A DNA stretch of 64,000 nucleotides. Origin: Enterococcus_D entomosocium (GTDB lineage Bacteria; Bacillota; Bacilli; Lactobacillales; Enterococcaceae). Positions 1-5,762 of the stretch are shown here, piece after piece. The notes under the pieces were generated by a model, which was not told the origin of the DNA, ran no database searches, and was given only the letters and a program-made list of their open reading frames with translations. Each line of letters starts with the position of its first letter. Positions within the stretch are counted from its first letter, which is position 1. The DNA lies in assembly GCF_030441895.1 (NCBI RefSeq), contig NZ_JARJAS010000006.1; one strand, given 5' to 3'. Position numbers and translations under genes: made by a program.

Positions 1-79
1 CTAAGCCTTCTTTTTTGATTCTAGTTACAACAACTTCAACTTGTTCTGGCGTAGCGCCTGGTTTCATAATTACGATCAT
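1..79 (-). CDS. aroF: 3-deoxy-7-phosphoheptulonate synthase, N-terminal fragment
   Basis: Only the first 26 codons lie in the window; the gene runs off the left edge. The N-terminus MIVIMKPGATPEQVE with the following VVVTRIKKEGL is typical of the ferredoxin-like N-terminal extension of the AroF-type DAHP synthases of Firmicutes. These enzymes join phosphoenolpyruvate and erythrose 4-phosphate in the first step of the shikimate pathway. The ATG follows aroE by about 40 nt on the same strand, preceded by a purine-rich AGGAAG, so the two are very likely co-transcribed under the upstream leader-peptide attenuator. Identity is fairly safe from the N-terminus and the context, but no catalytic residue is visible. 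Confidence 0.85.
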   Translation of the reverse strand, partial: MIVIMKPGATPEQVEVVVTRIKKEGL

Positions 80-119
80 TTTTTCTTCCTACTTTCGTTT
101 TTTCTAATTTTTTTATTTT

Positions 120-989
120 TTACATGGATTCAATAAGTGCTTTTACTTTTTCAACAGGCATTTCTTGGCCTGTCCAAAGTTTAAATGCAGCTGCACCTTG
201 ATACAGCAACATGCTTAAGCCGTTTGCAGTTTTGGCACCAACTGCTTTCGCATCTTTCAAAAGCTGCGTTTCTCTTGGATTATAGATGACATCATAGACA
301 GCTAATGATTCCCGCAAGAGTGTTTTGTCTTTTAGAGGACTTACCGTATCATTCGGCTTCATCCCCACGCCAGTAGCATTAACTAAAAGACTGCTTTGAT
401 CGATGGCTGTTTTTAGAGCCGTCTGATCTTCTAAATCCGTTAATGTGATCTCAGAGGCGGTCTTTTCTGCGATCTGTGTCAATTTTTCCTGGATGATTGG
501 ATAAAACTCATCCTTGCGGTTAAAGACACGGATTGTTTTGACACCATCTAGTGCAGCTTGACTAATGATTGCTGTCGCTGCTCCACCTGCACCGATCACA
601 GTCATCGTTTTTCCAATGATCGACACTTGAATGTCTTCAAGTGCGCGCATAAAGCCGATACCATCTGTATTGTGCCCAATCAATCGCCCCTCTTGATTGA
701 CGATTGTATTGATTGCGCCGATCAGCTCGGCTGCTGGTGAGCATTCATCCATCAACGGTACTGCTGCCATTTTATGGGGCATTGATAGATTGACACCTAA
801 GAGATCCAACTGACGGATGCTTTGGATACTAGCGGCTAAATCATCCGGCTCAACATCAAAGGCCAGATACACGGCGTCGATCCCTTGTTCTTCAAAAGAA
901 AGATTGTGCATCGCTGGAGAGATGCTGTGTTTGGCTGGTTTGGCAAATAGTGCCGCCAACCGTGTGTGACCGGTTATCATTTGTTTCAT
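120..989 (-). CDS. aroE: Shikimate dehydrogenase
   Basis: This is the NADP-dependent enzyme that reduces 3-dehydroshikimate to shikimate in the aromatic amino acid pathway. The N-terminal substrate-binding part shows AKPAKHSISPAMHN and the catalytic Lys in NLSMPHK. The Rossmann part carries the dinucleotide loop VIGAGGAATA followed by FNRK, which fits NADP. Length (289 aa) is normal. I chose the ATG at 989 because AAAGGA lies 9 nt upstream; TTG and ATG codons further up overlap or precede that Shine-Dalgarno. It is the first gene after the Tyr/Phe leader and is followed by aroF. A terminator-like hairpin ends only about 20 nt before the start codon, so expression should depend on read-through. 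Confidence 0.95.
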   Translation of the reverse strand: MKQMITGHTRLAALFAKPAKHSISPAMHNLSFEEQGIDAVYLAFDVEPDDLAASIQSIRQLDLLGVNLSMPHKMAAVPLMDECSPAAELIGAINTIVNQEGRLIGHNTDGIGFMRALEDIQVSIIGKTMTVIGAGGAATAIISQAALDGVKTIRVFNRKDEFYPIIQEKLTQIAEKTASEITLTDLEDQTALKTAIDQSSLLVNATGVGMKPNDTVSPLKDKTLLRESLAVYDVIYNPRETQLLKDAKAVGAKTANGLSMLLYQGAAAFKLWTGQEMPVEKVKALIESM

Positions 990-1008
990 CTGGTTCATTC
1001 CTTTCAAC

Positions 1009-1053
1009 AAAAAAAGATGTCCACCGTAAATTTAAGAATCTACAGTGAACACC
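1009..1053 (-). terminator. Second terminator hairpin directly before aroE
   Basis: On the minus strand a 13-bp stem (arms 1041-1053 and 1016-1028, three G-U pairs, 12-nt loop) is followed by seven T residues. The T-tract ends just before the aroE Shine-Dalgarno. It is distinct from the attenuator terminator at 1093-1130, so two tandem terminators separate the leader peptide from aroE. Confidence 0.8.
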
Positions 1054-1092
1054 TTCAAACATTACATAGCGACAGCGCCGATATGTGAATAT

Positions 1093-1130
1093 AAAAAATA
1101 GCCACTATAGATTTTACGATCTACGTGGCT
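1093..1130 (-). terminator. Attenuator terminator of the Tyr/Phe leader (segments 4:5)
   Basis: The minus strand arms AGCCACGTAGAT (1119-1130) and ATCTATAGTGGCT (1100-1112) form a 12-bp stem with one bulge, followed by ATTTTTT. The 5' arm can alternatively pair with segment 3 at 1154-1166. Confidence 0.88.
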
Positions 1131-1210
1131 GCGAATTCATTACGAAATGCTCTAGCCATCATAGATACAAACTTAGCGTTTGTACCCATGCCTTCATGAA
1201 TACAAACCTA
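1100..1210 (-). promoter_or_regulatory. Leader-peptide attenuator of the aroE-aroF operon
   Basis: Five RNA segments follow the leader stop codon. Segment 1 is GTTTGTA at 1201-1207, immediately after the TAG. Segment 2 is TACAAAC at 1178-1184. Segment 3 repeats GTTTGTA at 1166-1172 and continues as ATCTATGATGGCT (1154-1166). Segments 4 and 5 are the terminator arms. Segment 2 can pair perfectly (7 bp) with either 1 or 3. Segment 3 can pair with segment 4 over 12 bp with one bulge, because it nearly copies segment 5. Inferred logic: a ribosome paused at the Tyr/Phe codons leaves segment 1 free, 1:2 forms, 3:4 forms and the terminator fails. A ribosome reaching the stop codon covers segment 1, 2:3 forms and termination follows. 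No T-box consensus is present. Confidence 0.82.
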
Positions 1211-1273
1211 TCTAAAATAGCTAAAGTAATATTTATTCAGTTGTGTGGGGTTCGTTAGCAATAATTTTTGCAT
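1208..1273 (-). CDS. Tyr/Phe-rich leader peptide of the aro operon (21 aa)
   Basis: A 21-codon frame starts at an ATG (1271-1273) preceded by GGAGCGAAGGAC, a plausible Shine-Dalgarno. It begins about 35 nt downstream of the predicted -10 box. It ends Asn-Lys-Tyr-Tyr-Phe-Ser-Tyr-Phe-Arg-stop, so five of the last seven residues are Tyr or Phe. It fits a sensor of charged tRNA-Tyr/tRNA-Phe for the shikimate genes downstream. The TAG stop abuts segment 1 of the attenuator, and the penultimate codon is AGA, as in the Trp leader at 4396-4449. The peptide itself probably has no function beyond being translated. It is too short for routine gene callers. Confidence 0.82.
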   Translation of the reverse strand: MQKLLLTNPTQLNKYYFSYFR

Positions 1274-1308
1274 AGTCCTTCGCTCCAAACTGATGTAAGA
1301 TTGACCTA

Positions 1309-1337
1309 AGTATAGGTTTAACTTTGAAAGATGTCAA
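1309..1337 (-). promoter_or_regulatory. Sigma-A promoter of the aro leader
   Basis: The minus strand shows a consensus -35 TTGACA (1332-1337), a 17-nt spacer and -10 TATACT (1309-1314). It lies between the end of the ABC transporter operon and the leader peptide. Confidence 0.88.
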
Positions 1338-1402
1338 TGATTTTTTCTTATTTTTTTCATTTATTTGATTATATTTTTCGAAAACACTGTTCTATCAAGG
1401 GT

Positions 1403-2161
1403 TTATAAGTCGTCTTCAAAGAACAGTAACAGTTCTGGTAAACTTAAGCGAGCTTTTTCATCTGCTGAAAGATCCTTGACGATTTCCCCTTTTCTGAGCA
1501 GGATCAGGCGGTCTCCGTATTTTAATGCATCTTCCATCCGATGGGTGATCATGAGACAAGTTAGGTTTTGTTCTTCCACGCGTCTTGCAGTGATTTGCAT
1601 CAGCTGTTTGGAGGTCTTTGGGTCTAACGCAGCCGTATGTTCATCTAGCAACAACAGTTTTGGTGTTTGAATCGTTGCCATCAATAAACTTAGTGCCTGT
1701 CGTTGACCACCAGATAAACTGCCCGTTGGCGTATCCAAATGATTTTCCAACCCGTTGCCGATTTCTTTACAAAGCGCAAAGAACATTTCCCTTTGTCCTT
1801 GGAGTTGTCGAAGACCAAGTGACCGTTTTTGCCCTCTTTTTTGTGCTAACAGCAGATTTTCTGCCACTGTCATACGGGGAGCAGTGCCCATTTTCGGGTC
1901 TTGGAAGACACGTGCCAAAAAGCGGGCACGTTTTTCTTCCGAAAGTGCGGTCACGTTTTGATCATCGATCATCACTTGCCCACTCGTCAAGGGCATGGTG
2001 CCTGAGATGCAGTTGAATAGCGTACTTTTGCCGGCGCCATTTCCTCCGACGACCGTGACAAATTCTCCTGGTTTTAAAGAAAGATCGATTTTATTCAAGA
2101 GCACTTTTTTCTCATTCGGTCCGTTGCCGACAACTTTAAAGGCTTTTTTTAAGGCTAACAT
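1403..2161 (-). CDS. trpZ: ABC transporter ATP-binding protein, tryptophan-uptake type
   Basis: This 252-aa ATPase energises the transporter encoded by the two upstream genes. Visible motifs are Walker A GGNGAGKST, the signature LSGGQRQALS, Walker B LLLLDEHTAALD and the switch His in MITHRMEDAL. The start ATG overlaps the permease stop as TAATG, showing translational coupling. The order binding protein, permease, ATPase and the PF04392-type binding protein match the streptococcal trpXYZ system. The Trp-codon leader upstream supports tryptophan or a precursor as substrate. The symbol is assigned by that analogy. I see no clear terminator after it; the aro promoter begins about 65 nt downstream. 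Confidence 0.85.
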   Translation of the reverse strand: MLALKKAFKVVGNGPNEKKVLLNKIDLSLKPGEFVTVVGGNGAGKSTLFNCISGTMPLTSGQVMIDDQNVTALSEEKRARFLARVFQDPKMGTAPRMTVAENLLLAQKRGQKRSLGLRQLQGQREMFFALCKEIGNGLENHLDTPTGSLSGGQRQALSLLMATIQTPKLLLLDEHTAALDPKTSKQLMQITARRVEEQNLTCLMITHRMEDALKYGDRLILLRKGEIVKDLSADEKARLSLPELLLFFEDDL

Positions 2162-3048
2162 TATTCATCCTCCGTTTCAAAACCAGTGCGTAGATGCAAG
2201 GCTTGTTTAAATTGAGGGATCAACAGGCAGATCGTCAAGACGATTGCAGAGAAGATCTTCAAGTAAGTCGTATCAAATCCAGCTTTGATCACAAATAGGA
2301 TCAATAATTGGTAGATAATGCTGCCGATCAAGATAGCGATCAGACGTTCCAGCAAGGTCAATTCACCATATAATACCTCACCAATGATGATTGACGCCAG
2401 TCCGATAACGATCACACCGATTCCCTTGCTTATGTCGGCGTAGCCGTCGTTTTGAGCGATCAATGCGCCTGAGAGTGCGATCACGCCATTGGAGACGATC
2501 AGTCCAATGATTTTCATTCGATCCGTATTGATCCCCATTGACTTGGCCATGTGTTCATTATCCCCGGTAGCAATATAAGCTTGACCCAAGTTGGTATGGA
2601 AAAAGTAAACCAAGACGCCCCCAATCAACAAGACCATGATCAATCCGATAATCACCGTATCATAATAATTCGGTAAATTCATTCTAGTAAAAAAATCTTG
2701 AATTTTCGGTTGGTTTAATAAAGAGAGGTTTGGTGAGCGCATCACAAACAGCATGACCGAGTTCAATGAAGACATCACCAAAATACCTGCTAAAATCACG
2801 GGAATTTTGCCTTTTGTATAAAGAAGTCCTGTCACATAGCCCGCACACATCCCAGCCAATACTCCTAACAAAGTCGCTAAGACGGGCGACACCCCATGGG
2901 TGATCGCTGTCACACAGACAGCACCGCCTAACGGAAAGGACCCTTCCGTCGTCATATCCGGGAAATTCAAAATACGATAGGTCATAAAAATCCCTAATCC
3001 CAGGATTCCCCAAAGTAGCCCTTGCCCTATTGCTGAAACAATCATCAT
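2161..3048 (-). CDS. trpY: ABC transporter permease, tryptophan-uptake type
   Basis: A 295-aa integral membrane protein with about eight to nine hydrophobic segments, of the branched-chain/ribose-like permease family that pairs with PF04392 binding proteins. The glycine-rich segments GILGLGIFMTYRILNFPDMTTEGS at the N-terminus (only partly conserved elsewhere) and IGEVLYGE in the cytoplasmic loop fit this family. The start follows GGAGGAAGA. It sits 75 nt after the binding protein and overlaps the ATPase by one base. It should form the channel in the cytoplasmic membrane. The tryptophan assignment rests on family and leader context, not on residues in this protein. Confidence 0.83.
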   Translation of the reverse strand: MMIVSAIGQGLLWGILGLGIFMTYRILNFPDMTTEGSFPLGGAVCVTAITHGVSPVLATLLGVLAGMCAGYVTGLLYTKGKIPVILAGILVMSSLNSVMLFVMRSPNLSLLNQPKIQDFFTRMNLPNYYDTVIIGLIMVLLIGGVLVYFFHTNLGQAYIATGDNEHMAKSMGINTDRMKIIGLIVSNGVIALSGALIAQNDGYADISKGIGVIVIGLASIIIGEVLYGELTLLERLIAILIGSIIYQLLILFVIKAGFDTTYLKIFSAIVLTICLLIPQFKQALHLRTGFETEDE

Positions 3049-3123
3049 TCTTCCTCCATATTCTTACAAGTTTTCTCTTTCAAGACTCTCTCGGTGATCG
3101 CAGGTGATTGCTGTTCCTAATTG

Positions 3124-4176
3124 TTACTCATCACTTGCTTCACTTTCCGGTGTCGTTGTAATCAATTTTGCCTCGTCTTTGAGGTTTTCTGGGATAGTGA
3201 TTCCCAATAACTGCGCTTGTGTTTCATTAATGATCGTTTCGCCATCGCTGAATGTATAGATCGGCGTTGTCGCAGGTTCGGCCGTCCCGTCAAGAATTGC
3301 TGCCACCATCTTCCCAGTTTCGACCCCAATCGTAAATTGATCTTGCCCAACCGTTGCTAAGCCGCCTTGTTCCACCATCGTATCAACAGACGTGATGATG
3401 GGCGTTTTTGATTTATTGGCTTCTTGTACTACCGTCTGCATTGCGTTTGCGATCGTGTTATCTAACGGAATATAGATAAAGTCGACTTCTCGTGCCATCA
3501 CTTGCACCATTTGAGCAATTTCGTTACTTGAAGGAACGGCATACGATTTGCTGGTCAAGCCATTTTCTTCGGCAGCAGCTTCTGCTTCTGCCACTTGGTA
3601 TTTCGAATTGTCTTCAGTCGAAGAATACAAAATGCCGACTGTTTTTGCCTCCGGCAGCAAATCTTTTGCTAGTTTGATTTGCGCAGCGACGGGTGCTTTA
3701 TCTGAAACACCAGTGATATTTCCACCGGGTTGATCCATATCTGCCACGAGATTTGCCCCAACTGGATCAGTGACCGCTCCTAAAACGATTGGTACATCCT
3801 GAGTGACATTCGCCAACGCTTGTGCTGCGGGTGTTGCTACCCCAACCAAAACGTCGGCATCTTTATTTAGCAGCTGCTGGCTCATCGTTGCCAATTTGCT
3901 TTGATCCGCTTGACCGTTCTGGAATTCGATCGTCAAGTTGTCCCCTTCGGTATAGCCTGATTCTTTAAGGCCTTCTTTGATCCCCTCGGTGATCGCATCC
4001 AGTGCTTCATGACTGACAAATTGTAGGATCCCGACTGTTTTTTCAGCTTTTTCTACTGGTTCCGAAGTCTCACTAGCTTGATTGGTCCCACTTCTCATTC
4101 CTAACTGATAGACAAATGTCGCTCCTAAAAATAATAAAATAACGGCAACCGATGCAATTAATCCCTTGTTTTTCAT
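3124..4176 (-). CDS. trpX: ABC transporter substrate-binding protein, tryptophan-type
   Basis: A 350-aa extracytoplasmic binding protein of the PF04392 family. Residues 7-26 are a hydrophobic N-terminal segment without a lipobox Cys, so it is probably tethered by an uncleaved anchor rather than as a lipoprotein; residues 30-45 are an acidic linker. The body shows GILQFVSHEALD, VGVATPAAQAL and TVGQDQFTIGVETGKM, typical of the family. The start follows AAAGGAGAATGAAAA. It is first in the operon with the permease and ATPase and lies just behind the two tandem hairpins of the Trp leader. The C-terminus ends in a Ser/Glu/Asp tail. Confidence 0.85.
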   Translation of the reverse strand: MKNKGLIASVAVILLFLGATFVYQLGMRSGTNQASETSEPVEKAEKTVGILQFVSHEALDAITEGIKEGLKESGYTEGDNLTIEFQNGQADQSKLATMSQQLLNKDADVLVGVATPAAQALANVTQDVPIVLGAVTDPVGANLVADMDQPGGNITGVSDKAPVAAQIKLAKDLLPEAKTVGILYSSTEDNSKYQVAEAEAAAEENGLTSKSYAVPSSNEIAQMVQVMAREVDFIYIPLDNTIANAMQTVVQEANKSKTPIITSVDTMVEQGGLATVGQDQFTIGVETGKMVAAILDGTAEPATTPIYTFSDGETIINETQAQLLGITIPENLKDEAKLITTTPESEASDE

Positions 4177-4237
4177 TTTTCATTCTCCTTTTTCTGCTTA
4201 CGTTTTTCGTGTTTTTCATTTTATGGTTTTTGAGAAC

Positions 4238-4270
4238 AAAAAAAGCAACTGCCTATGTGACGGCAATTGC
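4238..4270 (-). terminator. Second terminator before trpX
   Basis: The minus strand arms GCAATTGCC (4262-4270) and GGCAGTTGC (4245-4253) form a 9-bp stem with an 8-nt loop and a run of seven T residues. It is the strongest intrinsic terminator of this leader and parallels the second hairpin before aroE. Confidence 0.85.
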
Positions 4271-4282
4271 AAGTAAGCAAAA

Positions 4283-4398
4283 GCCGCATAGAAGCTTGTC
4301 CTATGCGGCGATAAATTCAACTACCAGCATAGATACAGCACTTTAGAAGGTTCTCTAAAAAGTTGTATCTATGGAATGAGGTCCCATCAATACAACTA
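4283..4398 (-). promoter_or_regulatory. Leader-peptide attenuator of the trpXYZ operon
   Basis: The layout matches the aro leader. Segment 1, AGTTGTAT (4390-4397), overlaps the leader stop codon. Segment 2 holds ATACAACT (4361-4368), extended to ATAGATACA (4364-4372). Segment 3 is TGTATCTAT (4329-4337) continuing as CTATGCTGGTAG (4321-4332). Segments 4 and 5 are GCCGCATAG (4301-4309) and CTATGCGGC (4283-4291). Pairing options are 1:2 (8 bp), 2:3 (9 bp plus an extended inner stem), 3:4 (8 bp with one bulged T) and 4:5 (9 bp, followed by TTTTGC). Segment 3 mimics segment 5, so it can act as antiterminator when 1:2 forms. The T-tract after 4:5 is short; the strong terminator follows at 4238-4270. 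No T-box motif or TRAP-type triplet array was seen. Confidence 0.8.
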
Positions 4399-4449
4399 TC
4401 TACGCCAGTTTTGCCATGATTTCACTTGCAATGGAATAAATAGTTTCAT
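4396..4449 (-). CDS. Trp-codon leader peptide of trpXYZ (17 aa)
   Basis: The frame starts at an ATG preceded by AAGGAGG with 7-nt spacing, an excellent Shine-Dalgarno. The peptide reads MKLFIPLQVKSWQNWRR, with two Trp codons at positions 12 and 15, three and six codons before the end. Trp is rare, so two in 17 codons directly before a tryptophan-type transporter is striking. With Trp-12 in the A site the ribosome should leave segment 1 of the attenuator free; at the stop codon it should cover it. Like the aro leader it ends AGA TAG. Confidence 0.85.
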   Translation of the reverse strand: MKLFIPLQVKSWQNWRR

Positions 4450-4493
4450 GATTGTTCCTCCTTCTCAACTTGTTTTCTTTCTTGATTGAATTT

Positions 4494-4522
4494 AGTTTAG
4501 CCTATTGATAAAAAAACGTCAA
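4494..4522 (-). promoter_or_regulatory. Sigma-A promoter of the trpXYZ leader
   Basis: The minus strand shows -35 TTGACG (4517-4522), a 17-nt spacer and -10 TAAACT (4494-4499), about 45 nt upstream of the leader peptide. Confidence 0.75.
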
Positions 4523-4553
4523 CAATTTTCTGTCAAATTGTCAGATTTTTTTA

Positions 4554-5129
4554 TCAATCATTGGCAGAAGAACGAATCGTCCACATGGGTAAACGATTCA
4601 ATTCTGGGATGAATTCCGTCGTTGGCTGCTCAAATGAATCAAAAGTAAAGCGATTTTTCTCGACTCCTTCTTCATAGAAGACAAAGGTCACTTTATCAGG
4701 ATCAATGTCATATTCATTGGAGAAAAATGCCACGTCATAGACGATCGGATAATAAAAAAATGTTCGATTCATTTCGTCTTCCTGTGCTTGGATCAGATCA
4801 AACACTTGATCCAGCTGTGGGCCATTTGGTTTACTGTACATCACAGAAATCGCTCTTGTTTCGCGAATCGTCTTATCAGCTGTCAAATATGGTAATGGCT
4901 GTACTTTTTCCGAAGGTAACTTGTCGAAAGCGATTCGATCCACTAAAGAGGCGTTGATGCGATTTTGAGAAAAAACGATCAAGCCTGCAAAAACCAGCGC
5001 GAAAAGAATGCCTCCGATCAGCGTGAAAATCGTTTTTTTCTGATCACGGTATAGATCATCTAACAAAGCTTGCCAGCTTTCCACTGTTTTTTCTTTCGTG
5101 TAATGAACAAAGTTCCTAACTTGTTCCAT
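4554..5129 (-). CDS. Hypothetical single-pass membrane protein
   Basis: I do not recognise this 191-aa protein. Residues 1-33 are a charged cytoplasmic region with aromatic residues, 34-54 form one transmembrane helix (TLIGGILFALVFAGLIVF), and the remaining 135 residues are probably extracytoplasmic. That part contains a Tyr/Phe-rich patch (FFYYPIVYDVAFF) and ends with an acidic, soluble tail. The start follows AAGGTGGG. It is transcribed alone, divergently from the DUF1622 gene, and ends just upstream of the trp leader promoter. Its similar composition to neighbours suggests a native gene. No function can be assigned. Confidence 0.75.
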   Translation of the reverse strand: MEQVRNFVHYTKEKTVESWQALLDDLYRDQKKTIFTLIGGILFALVFAGLIVFSQNRINASLVDRIAFDKLPSEKVQPLPYLTADKTIRETRAISVMYSKPNGPQLDQVFDLIQAQEDEMNRTFFYYPIVYDVAFFSNEYDIDPDKVTFVFYEEGVEKNRFTFDSFEQPTTEFIPELNRLPMWTIRSSAND

Positions 5130-5255
5130 AATTTGCCCACCTTTTTTAAAAATCCTACTATTAATTCATACTATCAATTCCCTTCTAGAACGTCAAGAAA
5201 CTTCACATTTCTTCGATAATTCGGTAAGATAAAAGAAAACGGTAAAGGAGTCATT

Positions 5256-5654
5256 ATGCATAATCTAGCTAGTTCTTTGATGACTGGAGCCAACCCAATC
5301 TTCGATTTCATTGTTGTCTGTTTAAACTTTCTCTCCATTTTCGTCATCGTTTGGGGTGTATTGATCGCAGGCATTGATTTCGTGCGCTACGAATTAACAG
5401 AAAAGGACCGTTTGGTGGCAGCCAGAGAGAATAATTTTATCCGCAATTATTTAGGGAGTTATGTCTTATTAGGTCTTGAGATCTTGATTGCAGCAGATAT
5501 TATTGAGACGATCATCCACCCTACTTTCGAAGACATCGTACGTCTAGCTGCAGTCGTTATTATTCGAACAGTCATCTCTTATTTCTTGAACAAAGAAATT
5601 GAGCGTGCACTGCAAACCACCGATCACCAACCTAACAAGAAAAAGGAAAGCTAG
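5256..5654 (+). CDS. DUF1622 family membrane protein
   Basis: A 132-aa protein with three to four hydrophobic segments (about residues 14-45, 64-85 and 92-112) resembling the DUF1622 family. The motif RNYLGSYVLLGLEILIAADIIETI is the recognisable core, and the short polar C-terminus ends in Lys residues. Start ATG follows AAAGGAG with good spacing. The function of the family is not known to me; it is a small polytopic membrane protein. It lies about 110 nt upstream of rqcH on the same strand but need not be co-transcribed, because a possible promoter lies between them. Confidence 0.8.
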   Translation: MHNLASSLMTGANPIFDFIVVCLNFLSIFVIVWGVLIAGIDFVRYELTEKDRLVAARENNFIRNYLGSYVLLGLEILIAADIIETIIHPTFEDIVRLAAVVIIRTVISYFLNKEIERALQTTDHQPNKKKES

Positions 5655-5762
5655 CTGCCATGGCTTTTCTTTGGATTCTTCGGTATAATAGATAGGAATA
5701 TTTGACATTGGAAGGATCAATCCCTCAGTCAAACTATCCTTATAAGAAAAGAGGGAAACAAT

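Noticed and set aside
1011..1402. T-box riboswitch for the aro leader
   Set aside because: No GGTACCGCG-type T-box core on the minus strand, while the real T-box before alaS is obvious. The leader-peptide layout explains the hairpins better.
4177..4553. T-box or TRAP site for the trpXYZ leader
   Set aside because: No T-box core and no array of regularly spaced GAG/TAG triplets on the minus strand; the Trp codons and exclusive hairpins fit ribosome-mediated control.
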